Source: Galerina marginata (taxonomy: Eukaryota; Basidiomycota; Agaricomycetes; Agaricales; Galerinaceae). Taken from it: 64,000 nucleotides of DNA. This document shows positions 35,332 through 48,153 of this stretch, in pieces. Every line of letters starts with the position of its first letter. Positions within the stretch are counted from its first letter, which is position 1. The stretch is taken from positions 2,046,001 through 2,110,000 of the forward strand of contig JAECYW010000001.1 of the NCBI GenBank assembly GCA_023014335.1, given 5' to 3'. The notes beneath the pieces are model-generated. The model searched no databases, was not told where the DNA came from, and saw only the letters and a list, made by a program, of their open reading frames with translations. The position numbers were made by a program, and so were the translations under genes.

Positions 35332-37250
35332 TTAGCTTCGTTTTTGCCGCTTTGTACCAGCTCTTGTAGAGACCGTATCTACAGATGAGATAGACATCGA
35401 GCGTCGTGGCTAAAAATGGAGGATTTGTTGGCGACCTTTGATCTTGTAGACAAGATGTCACAGCAACTCACATGTTTCCTGCTCCTCGCACTCCGCGTAC
35501 TTAAAACGCTTTGGGCTCTCCCATCTTCTCCTTCGTTCTCTCCATCTGCACCAGTCTGCGATTCATCGATCTCCATTGAGTCTCCACCATCCATCTTTGC
35601 CTCACCCCCTTCTGCCGACTGACTCTGCTCCCTCAGTCCCAAGCGGCTCTTCAGTACCTGGATATCATAGTCGACCTTATCCACGACGCGCTTTGTCTCC
35701 ACAAGAGCAGTCGTAGCCTCCAACAATGCTTCTAGCTGCAATGCATTGTCGCGTGTAGGCATAACCAAGCGATTGTGCGAGATCCCGAGCTCGGCTAGCG
35801 CTTGCGTGATTTTAGGCGCGATTGCAGCCTTGGGAGCAGGTAGTTTGTACAAGCGTAGGTAGGCGGGTTGGTGTGCTGCCTTAGTAGCAATACCAGATGA
35901 TGGCACTTCGGTTCGAATAATACAATTTTGAGCGTCTGTTCATAACTTGGATAAATACAAATCGGACAAAAATATATAAAAGGCCACACCTGAAGCCGCA
36001 TTTTTCACTGTGTGAGGTCGTTTAATTGCGGGTATACTGGCAATAGATGGCGTGGCGGGACTGTCGAGATCTGTGATTTGCCCGCCTTTCTTTTTCTTGG
36101 TCTTAGTGCTGCCAGAGGATTCGCCATGAAGACCTAATGGAATAGCATCATCTTCTGTAATATCTGGCAGGCCGGAGTCAATTCCGGCGAGAGTTCTCAG
36201 TAGGTTTTCTCTGTCTCTCTTAAATTTGCGCTCGTTATGCTCCAAACGTTTGACTTCGACATAGAGTGCCTCTTCCTCTGCTATTTGGTCTGCTGTCCGA
36301 CTTTCCAAACTTAAAATGTACTTTTTCCTCATCATTTCGCGATCTCCAGGCAAGCACAGTTAGCCTCGAAAGTAATTGAAAACGATAAAAATGTGTCACC
36401 TTTATCGAAGCCCAAAGTCGATAGCAATTGGGTTCTGCTGGCTTCGTCGCCTTTCCAGGATAGGTTTCTAACCAATTTCCGACATACGCTAAGATAGCGA
36501 TCTTTGAGGTCCTTCGAGGAATAAAGATAAGATACAGCTGGACTTTTGTCGGAAGGGCGACGACTTACTTCGAGGGTCCGAGTCGGTCCATCAGGGAATT
36601 CGTATCTGTCATGCACGATGTACCACCGTGAATCGAACTCTTGTACCAGTTTGAAAAGGATAATCCGTCTCCTCTTTTGTCCATTCCTTATCTGCGACCA
36701 GGTTCAGAAAGCTTCTTTGGTTACTACAAGCATGCAGGAAGCGCACCTTCGAGAAAACGTGTATATTCGTCTTGTGTGTATGTGTATAGAGTAGGCTGGA
36801 TATTGTATTTGTTGAACCTGTATTCTAAACGTATGCGTCATGTCCTGTTGACAGGGGTGGAGCTGAAAGATGTAATACCGGCAGGAGGGTCAGCAGCGAC
36901 CTTTTCCCAATGTCGAAGGTCAAGATTGTCTGTCCTAGCACCATTCTTGAACGGTACGCAATTCCCTACAAGAAGAACATCAACCAACGCGTCGAGGATC
37001 TCGAAATAGCGGACCATTTGGTTTTCGCCCCCCCGCCACCAAAGTTTGGTTTCTGTTTAAGACGCGGTTTTGCTAGTTGAGCGGCTAAAGACGGCGCTGA
37101 TGGACCAATAAGTGAATAGAGCTCTCTTGAAATCCCCTCAGGTTTCCGTATATATGGAGGCGCCGCCTTCTTGGGCTGAGATGGGCCAGCTGGTGCACTG
37201 GCGTCTGTTATAGAGAGAGCACTGCGAATGTCTGCTGCAGATGCTGCCAT
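35332..37250 (-). CDS. SWC4: SWR1/NuA4 complex subunit Swc4 (DMAP1-like)
   Basis: Shared subunit of the H2A.Z-depositing SWR1 complex and the NuA4 acetyltransferase. It starts MAASAADIRSALSITD, then RKPEGISRELYSLIGPSAPS and LAAQLAKPRLKQKPNFG. It goes on with VPFKNGARTDNLDLRHWEK, FNKYNIQPTLYTYTQDEY and the SANT-like block DKEWTKEETDYLFKLVQEFD with WYIVHDRYEFPDGPTRTLE. Next are LKDRYLSVCRKLVRNLSWKG, DREMMRKKYILSLESRTADQ and coiled coil KRLEHNERKFKRDRENLLRT. The C-terminal domain has YLRLYKLPAPKAAIAPKITQ and LGISHNRLVMPTRDN; the last exon ends AGTKRQKRS. Two frame breaks, each one extra base, lie near 36959 and 36661. It is convergent with VTC1 and head to head with the AAA ATPase. Confidence 0.9.
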
Positions 37251-37489
37251 GAGGGATGGGAGAAGGGAGAAAGGCAGTCTTGGTCACGTGTGGCTCAATT
37301 AAGACAAACACACGCGGGCGAAAGTTGCCCGATCACTGATCACTGTTTCCCCATTATACGAAAGAATCAATCAAGCTTTGACCAGCCGATCTGACTGCGG
37401 TTTGTCAATAAAAGGCCAGTTTCTACGTGTTTGTGAGAGTTCACCCCTTCAACATCTTTATATCACTTCTCAGCCAATCTTCAAGGATC
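37251..37489. promoter_or_regulatory. Bidirectional promoter with E-box
   Basis: 239 bp between divergent SWC4 and AAA ATPase start codons. A TCACGTG occurs at 37284-37290, 34-40 bases from the SWC4 start. No other clear element was seen. Confidence 0.45.
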
Positions 37490-39826
37490 ATGGCACCAAC
37501 ATCAGCGTCAGAGTATCTCCTCGATCGCAATGAAGCAGACGAATTCATAAATGTATGGGTCAACGGGGAAGAAGAAGCGCCCGCAACAGGGACTCAGAAG
37601 GACGACAAGGATTTCTATGCTCAATGGGTTGATAAATGTAAGTACATCACATATATCTGTGTCTCGACTCACGCTGAGCAACAAGCATCCCAGCATCTGC
37701 GAAGCTCGCTATCCCCACTATTACTGGGTACTCTTTTACCTGTTCTATTGTATCGGACCTTTACTAATAACTACTTTTAGCGCTGACGCTCTCCGTCGCC
37801 TCCACCCTAACCACTCGCTCGTGTGTACGCAAGGATGGGGAATGAACATCCTTGGGTTCCCTGGCGCGTCTATAACGCCGCTCAAGAAGAACCCACTGGT
37901 TACGAACCTGCTCTTCGTCCCTCTGGCTCGCAGTTTGGGCAGTGTTACCCGGAGTTCTTGTGGATCAGGTCCAATTTGGATCTTTCAAAGCGAGTTGGAA
38001 AGTATGTACCCACCGCCAACTGCTGCTAACTTTGACTAAAATTGGTGGTGATGCTTTAGCAATTCGAATATATCATATATATGATTCAAGTTCGTTATTG
38101 TCTTTGTCATTTATGATGTACCTAGTAACCACGTTCGTCCTTGCAGTATCCATCAGGCTTTGGTACAGCGAGCCAGTACTTCATCCTTCACGAGGGTGCC
38201 TAACTTCTACACCAATCCGTAATTACTCCTACTAATGGCTTATGTCATAAACAGGTCCCGAAGAAGTGTCCCGTCTCTTCCTCCTTGCTTCTGGTGCCTG
38301 GTCGGATTCCCTGCACGAAGAAATCTGGGTTTTCAATCAGGGCTATTGGCAGAAGGACCACGGCCTCTGGATCGAAGTCCAGAAAGCGGATTGGAAGGAC
38401 GTCATTCTTAAAGACGAATTCAAGAAAGCATTGCAGAAGGATGTCTACGGTTTCTTTGCCTCCGAAGCAATTTACAAGGAGCTTGCTATTCCGTGGAAGG
38501 TATATATTTGATATTCGCGAAGACTTGCTTGTTCAAACCATTTCTTAGCGCGGTTTAATTATGCACGGGCCTCCAGGTTTGTTGCGCGTTTGCTGTCAAG
38601 CCCTTTGAATAACTCACTACCTTGGATAGGAAACGGGAAAACTATCAGTCTCAAGACCATCATGAAAACATGTAGTGAAAAGGGGTTTGCTCCTCTATAC
38701 GTCAAGTCATTCCAGAGTATGGTCTGAATTTCTATTTTATTTTACAAAATGCCGATCAATGTACAACCATAGGTTGGATGGGAGAAGAGGGAGCTATGGC
38801 AGAAGTGTTTAGCAAAGCTCGCCAACTAGCGCCTTGCGTCATTATCCTTGAAGATTTGGACAGTCTTATCAATGACAGGAATCGCTCCTTCTTCCTGAAC
38901 CAGTTAGATGGTCTGGAAGGAAACGACGGCTTGCTCATCATTGGTACCACCAATCATTTTGACCGTTTAGATCCAGGCCTCAGTACTAGGCCAAGCCGCT
39001 TCGATAGAAAATAGTGAGGCCCTTTTCGTCCACTCCTATTTGGACACTAACACGTATTTAGTTACTTTGGTGATCCAGATGAGATCGAACGCAAACTATA
39101 CGCACAGTACTGGCAAAACAAATTGACATCCAACAAAGATATTAACTTCCCTGATCGATTGGTTACCAAATTTGCCAAAATGACTGACAAGTTTAGCTTC
39201 GCATATCTGAAGGAGGCATTGTAGGTTTCTTTTATTCCCGTTGCAAACGGTCGTCGTTGACCAGATTTATCTTAGTGTTTCTTCCTTGGTTGCATTCGTC
39301 GGCATTGAAGGGGAGAAGCCCTCGTTTGAAAGCGTACTCATGGACGAGATAGAGACACTTCGAAAGCAACTCGACAAATCAGCAGCAAGTACTACCATCA
39401 CATCCGAAACTTCCACTAGGGCACAAGAACCGTATGTCTGGAGCAATGACGCGCGTCGTAGCCCTCCCAGCCGACCACCCCGCCCAAATGCCTCCAATGA
39501 CCAGGACGTCCGCTCGCTTCTCGATGCGCTTTCTGAAAGGGCACCTAGAGCTGAGCCTCGGCTTAGTCGGATTTACCAGGGTTCTGGGAGGAATGCCCCT
39601 CAGATTGATGCACGCAACAGGCGCGATATCCGTGTTCTACTGGACGAGCTTTCTGACTCGCTTGCATCCCTCGATCTCCCATCTGTCCGAGCCTACGAGG
39701 ATGCGTCTTCAACTCAGTCGCGGTGAAAGTACCCCCCACGGCGCCAGTCAAGATGAAGGACGGAACTTCCGCGCTCTTTTGGACCGTATCGCCCAGAGCG
39801 AGCGAGACTTCATGGCGTCAGGATAG
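37490..39826 (+). CDS. AAA-family ATPase, cytosolic type
   Basis: ATP-driven remodelling protein of unknown target. It starts MAPTSASEYLLDRNEADEFI and has an N-terminal recognition region (HPNHSLV, RVYNAAQEEPTGYEPALRPS, QCYPEFLWIRSNLDLSK). The AAA core has Walker A IMHGPPGNGKTISLKT, Walker B VIILEDLDSLIND, sensor 1 LLIIGTTNHFDRLDP and arginine-finger region LSTRPSRFDRKYFGDPDE. One copy of the domain is present. No N-terminal transmembrane helix is seen, unlike Bcs1. After an intron at the EAF codon the C-terminal part becomes Ser/Arg-rich and holds three short related segments: DVRSLLDALSERA, DIRVLLDELSDSL and NFRALLDRIAQSE. The frame breaks near 37822 (HSLV to YARMGNEHPW) and near 39720. The end at 39826 follows the frame holding the third segment. 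Confidence 0.8.
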
Positions 39827-40427
39827 GCTCTACTATTCTCAACCATCTTCCGCTGGTAACCCTACTACTGGTGCGCACAATAATTGGAACCCTACCGGCC
39901 CTGCTCCAGTCATTGGAAATCCCGTCTCAGCCGCAAGGCCCTCTTTTCCCTTCCGATTCTCGACTCAATGTGGTTCCTCAGTTTGGTAGTGACTTAGCAT
40001 AACGTCCAAATAACTTCATCCTTGAATTTTCTAAGTTGAATTGTGGATGTACATGTAGGAAACTTGACCAAATCTCCGGAATATCTACCTCTCTTGCTCT
40101 TTCCTTGCACTTCTTTCTGTAAGCTAGTATGTAACACTTGTACTCGAACTTTTTGTCGACTTTGAAACGCCCAGATGAAGAGGCGTTGAGTATTATCTGG
40201 ATTAGTCTTCTGCTAGATCTGATCATGTCGACAACAAGCATAGATTGCTAATTGCCTTATCTGATATCTTATCACCACAAGATTTCAAATGAGTCAATGG
40301 AAAATGTTCTGATCAAGAAACTGGATTCTTCATTCACTCGTCATTGCACTGTTTCTTCATCTACACCATATCTCCTCGTTGGGACACAACCTACTCTTCA
40401 TCTTACCACTCCGTAGCAGCCACCAGG
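39827..40427. other. Intergenic, AAA ATPase to GlnRS
   Basis: No supported gene. The first 160 bases stay open in one frame with a Pro/Ser-rich translation and could be a continuation of the ATPase tail if its frame is mis-set. The rest should hold the 3' UTR and the GlnRS promoter. Confidence 0.35.
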
Positions 40428-43204
40428 ATGTCCAAAGCAGCGAAGGCTGATCAGAGCACAGATCCTCTTGTGGGCCTTTTCCAATCGATGGGCTTGACCC
40501 AAGCGAAGGCGTCAGAGGCGATCAAAGCACCCAAGAGCGCTACCATCCTCAAGGAAATCATTGAAAGCCATAAAGCTGTGGTATCCGCCTTGGAAGAAAA
40601 GCAAGCGACCCTCATCGCCAATCTGGCAGTTGTCCTCTCGAAAGCAGGTCCAATCGCGTCAGACGAGCGCAACTACGTGCTCGATGCGATACTGGACTCC
40701 AAGTTGAAGAGTATCGATCAGGTCACAGGTGTGTCCTAACCAGGGTTCGTGGTATTTCTATGTATCATAACTCCATGGGCCGAATAGCTGCCGTGAAATA
40801 CGTTGAATCTCACAAAGTACCTATCGACGAGTTGGACTTCAACAGGGAATGTGGTGTTGGTAAGTCGGCATTGCAATGTCTGTGTGATTTGCTCAACTTC
40901 TGTAGGCTTCACAATCAGCCCCGAAGAATTATACTTCCTATGTCGAAACCTATGTCGCGGCGAATACTATTACAGGATGGGCAAGCCTGGGATCAGTCGT
41001 CAGCGCGCTCAAAAATACACTTGATCTTCGATGGGCCAACCCTCTTGAGGTGAAAACAACCGTTGATAAGGTTTTCTTAGACAAATTTGGACCGAAGGAA
41101 GTAGCTAAGGCAAAGGGAACGGTCTGTTAGATGTTGTTTTGTGGACTTGTTGCTCTTCTTACAACTTCATCAGGAAGCGAAACCAGCCGCCAAGTCTAAG
41201 AAAGAGGATGCTGCGCCTGCTGCTCCCCCAAGGAAGTCTGTTTTTGAAGAGGGTTTCTTAGGACAACTCCATAAACCTGGAGGGAACCCCCAGATCCATT
41301 CGCATCTGCGTGAAGCCCATCTGAAGGCAACAGGAGGCCAAGTTTGGACACGTTTCCCCCCCGAACCCAATGGCTACCTTCATATTGGCCACTCAAAGGC
41401 CATCTTCGTCAATTTTGGTTATGCAGCACATCACGGTGGAAAGACTTATCTAAGATACGACGATACAAATCCTGAAAAAGAAGAAGCAAGGTACTTCGAA
41501 AGTATTTTGGAGATGATCCGTTGGCTTGGCTTTGAACCCTGGAAGATAACTTATTCGAGTGACTACTTCACGAAATTGTATGAGCTAGCCGTTGAGTTGA
41601 TCAAGCGTGACAAGGCTTATGTGTGCCACTGCACTCGTACGTATTTCAGCCGTCGCTGTATAATTATCCCTGACACATGTCCTTATCTTTCTAGAGGAGG
41701 AAATTAAAGTCGACAGAGGAGAGAAGCGAGGACAGCCAAGGCCCTGCTATTCACCGAAACCGTCCAATTGAAGAATCCCTGGCCGAGTTTGAAAATATGA
41801 AAATCGGAAAATACAAGCCAAAGGAGGCCAACCTACGGATGAAACAAGATCTCGAGGATGGCAACCCCCAGATGTGGGATTTAACTGCCTACCGTGTTCT
41901 TGAGACCCCTCATCACAGGACGCACGACCAGTGGAAAATCTACCCAACCTATGACTTTACGCATTGCTTGGTGGATAGCATGGAGAATATATCGTAAGTT
42001 CTTTGACCGAATTTTTATCCGTCGAAGGATTCATGCTGCCCCTAGACATTCGCTTTGTACTACCGAGTTCATTGCCTCGCGCCAATCATATGATTGGCTC
42101 TGCGATGCGCTCGAGGTATATAAACCTAGGCAATCTGAATATGGTCGTCTAAGCCTGGAGGGTAGCATCATGTCGAAACGGAAAATCCTCGCTTTAGGTG
42201 GATGAGGGTTATGTCAATGGATGGGATGACCCCCGCCTTTATACGCTCATCGCCTTGCGACGACGCGGTGTACCTCCCGGTGCCATTATTTCCTTCGTCA
42301 GCACGTTAGGTGTGTCCACGGCCGCCTCGAATATCGAGATCGCTCGCTTTGAGCAAACCGTCAGGCACTATCTGGAGGGAGCGGCTCCCCGACTTTTGAT
42401 GGTAATGAAGCCATTGAAAGTGACGATCGAGAATCTTCCAGAGGACTATTGTTTAATGGTGGAGAAGCCTCTTCATCCCAAGGTTCCCGAACTTGGCACA
42501 TCGACGATACCATTTACGCGAACGATCTATATCGAGGCAGGATGACTTCAGAACCGAAGATTCGAAAGACTACTTCCGACTAGCCCCAGGAAAGACTGTT
42601 GGTTTATTCCAGGCTCCTTATCCGATTACATGCACCTCATTTACAACCAGTCCAACAACCGGAGAGGTAGTAGAACTCATCTGCAAGTTGGAGAACGAAG
42701 GACAGCCGAAGAAACCCAAAGCATTTATCCAGTGGGTGGCAGAACACGCGGCTTCTGGAAGTCCTGTCAAAGTCGACGAGACGAGAATATTCAATCCACT
42801 CTTCAAAAGCGAGCGCGTTCCCAGCGACTTCAGGTCCGACATCGCATCCAACAGTTTGGAGACAATCAAAACAGCAATCGTCGAGGTAGGATTCTGGCCT
42901 CTCGCAAAACGTTCTTTGGACGAGGCCCGAAAGGATGCCAAGACAAGAACGGATAAAGCAGCTAAAGAGAGTTTTACCGTCGAACCAGGGACCGAGGAAC
43001 GACACACCACACGCCACGAGTGAGCAATTGATTGGCAACGAATGTGTCCGATTCCAGGGATTGCGTGTTGCATACTTTGCTCTCGATAAAGACTGTCACA
43101 TTGCTGCGCTCGAGGCAGGATCCACAGATACCAGACGTCAGGAAGGGGATTATATAGTCCTAAATCGTATTGTAAGCTTGAAGGAGGATTCTGGAAAGTC
43201 ATGA
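40428..43204 (+). CDS. GLN4: Glutaminyl-tRNA synthetase, cytosolic
   Basis: Charges tRNA-Gln with glutamine. The eukaryote-specific N-terminal domain begins [20 protein letters not shown] with [18 protein letters not shown], and continues [19 protein letters not shown] then [21 protein letters not shown] Lys/Ala linker precedes [20 protein letters not shown]. The class I catalytic core has [20 protein letters not shown] with the HIGH motif, [44 protein letters not shown] and the KMSKS-type loop [11 protein letters not shown]. The anticodon-binding beta barrels carry [39 protein letters not shown], and end [13 protein letters not shown]. Extra bases break the frame near 40940, at 42541 (AG-GATGAC) and near 43010. 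An out-of-place-looking insert at 42003-42045 is an intron. Confidence 0.93.
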
Positions 43205-43319
43205 GTCCAACAGTGGCCTGATCTCCGATTGCTGCCAACACGAGCGATCTCTACTTGTAAATGTATAGCCTACGATATCTATGTACGTATTAGAGTCCGT
43301 AACTGCTGCAAACACTTAA

Positions 43320-45560
43320 TTATAATAGTGACTGGGTACATTGGGCCAACACGAAGGTTAGGATGGAACACAACACCATCACTGAGAAGCTGAAGTTATC
43401 AACGTTTATTCCAGTACCACTTGCGCTTTTGTTAATCGTTCCTGTAGTAGCGCTGCTGCCGGTGCTGCTGACGGATCCAGTGGTACCAGTGGTCCCACTT
43501 GGTTTGTTTTTTGGTGCGGTGCCAGCGAATACAACTGCCATGCCTGGGGCAGGTACAGTTATCGTGCAGCCGCTTGTGCAATCGACCTGGGTATTAGCTG
43601 GCGCCCAAGTCGCGTTTGTGGCTACTAATTTGCCATCACCCACATTAGCGAAGGTTTCGCCACCCCAGCCGATATTGTTCTTTTCTTGCATGCTCTCTCC
43701 TACAAGGTATTTCACCGTCAGGGAATTTCTTTTGTTAGCGGAGAAGGCGTTAGCAGGGACAGCAAAAGATGCCGAAGAGCCTGCGGAGGAGGAAACGTTG
43801 GCGAAGTTGAAGAACACCAGTTGTTCGACAGTGGAATTAACCGCATCGTACACGGCGTAACCACTAACAGTCGCATTCACATTCTGTCTGGAGCCGCTGA
43901 TATCAAGATCTGCGACAATGCTGCCGTTCTGCGAGCGCAGGGCTTCGGCGGTAACAAGCAAGCTATAGAATGGGGGGTTTGTTGTCCAAGACCCGGGAGC
44001 ACCATTTGGGCCATCTGGCGGGGAAAATATGTTGTATGAGATACCCCGTTCACGAGTGTGAATATAGGCAGCACTATAGCCCACGGAAGCGAGCTGTAGC
44101 GCATAGTCTATAGTCCACAATGAGCCGACTGCAAATGTATCAGAGATAGTCGGGATTCCGCCACAAGACGCCGAGTTAAATTCAGACAAGATTACTTCTT
44201 GACTGTTCGGTCCGGTCTTGGATGCGACTTTCGTAACGCCGGAGTTTTGCCATGATCCTAGACTGACCACTGCAGAGAAATAAGTGGTACTCAGAATCCA
44301 AAGGGGTCTTAGGCCCTCACCATTTGCATGCTGCACGTAGTATGGAATCTCGTAGTCATAACTCCCACCGCAGTTATTTTGGGGGTAATGCTGGAGGCTG
44401 GCAGGAGATTTATCAGATGACGGCCAAGACATGACGAAAATAACTAACGAGATGTATTTTAGAATGCTGTCAAAAGCTGAGGTGTATCCATCATCCAGAA
44501 GCGCGTCCAGATTCTAGAAAACGGAAATTAATGTCGACACGCAAAATATTTCGAAACGGAATAGACCGACCCAGGAGCAACATATTGTAGGTCCTCCAAT
44601 ATCGTGTTTTTTCAGGAGATCGCCAGCCGATGTGTTGGTTAAATGATTTGATGCCGTCCGAAATTCCTAAAGGAAACAAAAATTATGTGAAAAGTCTGTG
44701 AGTGGCAGAACAGTCAACGGACGTCTATATAAATAGCAGTCGTATAGTTCTGGATCTTTGGTCGATCAAGGTGGCTTGTGTAGAGGTCAGGTTCCTGTCC
44801 AAAAACTTGGATTGGTTTTTCTATGTAGAAGTGATATTTTTAAAACGCACATTCCCAAGCAAGAAAGCGTCTAAGTTATCGCCGAGCTTTTTTGCGGCAC
44901 CGCCTATGTGGTTTGACAGGTGAATGAATGACACAACCGGCGTCCCTATACTTACCAGCAACAAGCGGAACGTTGGTACTGTTCGGATCCAGAAGAGATA
45001 GTCCTGGAAAAACTCAACGAGTCAGAGGGGGTTTGCGGCAAACACAGAGAAGAGAATGTGAACCGATCAGATAGGTGGCACCCCCAATATCAGAAGCCAC
45101 CTTATCCAGGACGTCCCAAAGTACTGGACCGTAGTTCACAGGCTGGTCGTTGGCATTCGCTGCTTGGTCCATCAGTTGGACCATGGGGGATGTTTGCGAA
45201 GGCACATAGGTAGAGCTGTCCATGGAATTTCCGCCGATCCGAAGGCGTAATGAGTGGTTCCCTGTTCGCGAACGGAGTGCCGCGAGATAATTTACAATAG
45301 TAGGAGGTATAGTAGACGTGTCATTCCCAACTACAAGTCAGACATGTCGTGAGCGGTGGGGAGAACCATGACATTCTGGCCCAACACTCACAGTACTCAT
45401 CGAGAAAACTAAGCTCAAAGCTGATTCCAAGAAAATTCGAATGGACAACATGAGTGGAAGGAGGCGCCGATGGGACTGAGATTTGGATAGGGCCTGCGGT
45501 AGCACATAGAGGTAGCACGGGAGCGAATAATAAGGCTAAAAGAAAGACAGGGTCAAGCAT
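43320..45560 (-). CDS. GH79 beta-glucuronidase-like enzyme, possible GPI anchor
   Basis: Secreted glycoside hydrolase expected to remove glucuronic acid from proteoglycan-type or plant glycans. It starts MLDPVFLLALLFAPVLPLCA, a signal peptide, then VPSAPPSTHVVHSNFLGISF. Further exons give LAALRSRTGNHSLRLRIGGN with SMDSSTYVPSQTSP, then GDNLDAFLLGN|EPDLYTSHLDRP, which carries the acid/base Glu and is split by an intron between Asn and Glu. The nucleophile Glu is in QEVILSEFNSASCGG. The last exon (from 44432) continues the barrel and the beta-sandwich domain, then a Ser/Thr/Gly-rich stretch (GTTGTTGSVSSTGSSATTG). It ends with a hydrophobic tail FSFSVMVLCSILTFVLAQCT, the usual layout of a GPI-anchor signal. 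It is convergent with GlnRS, 115 bp apart. Confidence 0.85.
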
Positions 45561-46205
45561 TGCGGTGTGGAAGGGAGGGCCCTCAAGACGATGAGAGAGA
45601 GGGAAGGGTCGGAAGGCTGTCCATTATAAAGGGTCTCTGGATTATTAAATCCCGTATGATACAACGGCAATGGTCGCCGTCTTTTGATGGGTACTGGGTA
45701 CCTTTCAGTTTCGTAAAGGGATAGTTCTGCCAGTGATTCGGGAAGATGTAGAATTAACTCCGTGGTTTCAAGGCTATTCTCGTTGCGCATAACTTCAACC
45801 GGCATCCTCATAACTTATGTCAGAGCGCATTTTGGTTTCCGTGCATCAGAAGCTACAGGGCCAACATTTTGTAGAGGCCAATAGGGATATGGGAACCTAC
45901 AAAGTCGTCAATAAGACTTCCGTTAGCAGGAATGGACTCGTGGATGTTGTTGCTCACATTACGACAACAAATCGCATGTCGACGCGAACGGAACGGGAGC
46001 ACGCGTTCACCTGTAAGTAATCGCAGTTAGGATATCCGTATGGACGTTGAAACTTGTTTTTGTCGACTGTCAAGAGTTAGCCCAACTCGGTTTGATGCGG
46101 CTAAGTATATGACGTCCGACGTGGCCTTGTCGGGCGGACCGGGCTTTCAAAAGCCCAGGATTTGCGCTTGGGCAACCTTGCACACTACCCATAAATTACA
46201 AACGG
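45561..46205. promoter_or_regulatory. Divergent upstream region, GH79 / PAF-AH
   Basis: 645 bp between two divergent genes, both acting outside or on lipids. Open frames at 45536-45811 (-) and 45817-46020 (+) have no recognisable motif and are left unannotated. No E-box was found. Confidence 0.4.
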
Positions 46206-48153
46206 ATGTAAGTCATCGAATGGCCTTCCAGATCGTTGATTTTTCACCAAGTAAACAGGCTCTTTCTTCCGACTATCCATGGCCGGTTCCCTGTCGGTGT
46301 AACCACATTTGCTACACCTGTCCGCCCAGCCCGATCCATAGGTTTAGTTAAACTCAGAAACGCTGGAAAGCAAGGTACACCTGACAGCGCACTCTATCTA
46401 GAAGAAGTCGCCTTTACTGTGTATTACCCGGCCGATGTGGACACCAATTCCAAGAAAGGCGTTCCTTGGTTCATTCGGTATGCTCTTGTTAATGTTTACA
46501 TTTCAATGGATCCGTCGATTGATCATAGAGCTGTAGGCCAATAAAAGAATCGTTACTCGGCTTTTCCGCCTTCTTAGGTACTGTCCATAATCAATCAAAT
46601 CTTGGATAAGCTGCAGTATTGACTAAGTTTTGGTAGGCGTTCCAAGTTGGCTGCTTTGGCCAGTCGTTTACTTGTTCGGAGCTATTTTGAAAGTTGGTCC
46701 AAGTCCTTCTAACTTCTCAACCATTGTTAACCGGAAGTTTCTTCCAAGATACCCGCCTATCCAAACGCTCCGCTGCTTAGCCCAGAAAAGGCTAAGGAAT
46801 GCTCCAAAGATGCTGAAGTCACACAACCATCGCAATGGCCATTGGTCGTCTTCTCTCATGGGCTAGGGGGGACTAGAACAGCTTATAGGTTAGTGGCATA
46901 CCGAGTATACATCATCAATACATCCTTCCCAATCTTACGTCAATGTAGTCAATTTTGCAGCCGCCTGGCGGCTTCAGGAAGAGTTGTCCTGGCTTTAGAG
47001 CATCGCGATGGCACAGGACCCGCTTGTCTGTCGCGTTCTTGGAACCCAGAGGGAAAATCCAAACCAAGAACTCTATTTTATCTTCGGGAGGCGGATATTC
47101 AGTAAGGTTCAAGCCATCTTTCCAATTGCTTGCTAACCTTAGTTAAGTTGGGACGAGAATGAAATAAAGGACACTCGCCCATTACCCTTGCGTGCCGAAC
47201 AGCTGGCTTTTCGACACAATGAAATCTACATAGCTTATTCAACGTTTTGCCGTTTCATAAAGCAAGACGCCACCTTAGAATTTGATACCATTGACGCCTC
47301 TCCGTTTGATACGCAAAGCTGGAAGGGACTGAATGGCTCGGGACAACAGAACATTAGATTCGATGATCGGGTTGTCCTGGCTGGCCATTCTTTTGGAGGT
47401 TGCACCGTTGTAAGATTCTATCCTTTTTCTGCTTCCTTTTCTCCCTCACGTTTTTCCAAGCTCTCCTTGCTTTCTACAAAGCCTCTGGAAGGTCATGAAC
47501 CAATACCCGTTGAAAGGGCTGTTATCTTGGACCCCTGGCTTGAACCTCTTCCATCGCCAGGTCCTGTCCCTTTACTTAAAGATTGTATACCCGATAGCGA
47601 GATCAATATCGCGGAGGCATCCGTTAGGTCTTCACTAGAAACGGCAGTAGAATCTTCGTCCGCATTTAGCGGGGGGATCACGAAGTCGCCGCACCCGTCT
47701 ATGCTGGTCATCAACTCGGAGAACTTCACCCTGTGGAAGGATCATTATGAAAGGTTACTGAAAGTTGTTGCTGGTTGGGAGCCCAAAGGTGGGCGGATTA
47801 TGACAATAGGTGCGATTCTTGACATCCGTTTCTCTTTTCAGGCTAACCAGCCATTGATTTTCTGTATAGTTGGTGCTGAGCACGTATCTTTCTCGGACTT
47901 CCCGGTGCTCCCAGTCTTTAAGAAGAAATTTGCGCGACCCATTCTCGATACCATCACAGAACTTTCGTTGTCCTTCCTAGATGATAAACTGGACCATACC
48001 CTACGCACGATCCCAACAACTACAATGGAGGTGGAGGTGATCGGAGTGAAGAAGGACGGAAAGCCCAAGCGAAGATTGATAGGAAATCCTGGTGATGTCA
48101 TCGCATCAGTGAAAAACAGTGCACTACGGACTACATATTCCTCGTACGCGTAG
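46206..48153 (+). CDS. PAF-acetylhydrolase, class II-like phospholipase
   Basis: Serine lipase that removes short or oxidised sn-2 acyl groups from phospholipids. The ATG appears to be split by an intron: AT at 46206-46207, GTAAGT...ACAG intron 46208-46258, G at 46259. The frame then runs MLFLPTIHGRFPVGVTTFAT, VRPARSIGLVKLRN and YLEEVAFTVYYPADVDTN, the family's usual start. Later come PSWLLWPVVYLFGAILKVGP, the oxyanion motif VVFSHGLGGTRTAY, FCSRLAASGRVVLALEHRDG, and the nucleophile elbow VVLAGHSFGGCTV. The Asp is probably in AVILDPWLEPLP; the His in VGAEHVSFSDFPVLP. No signal peptide is seen, so it is likely intracellular. Several introns lie between 46480 and 47190; their borders were not all fixed. 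Confidence 0.85.
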
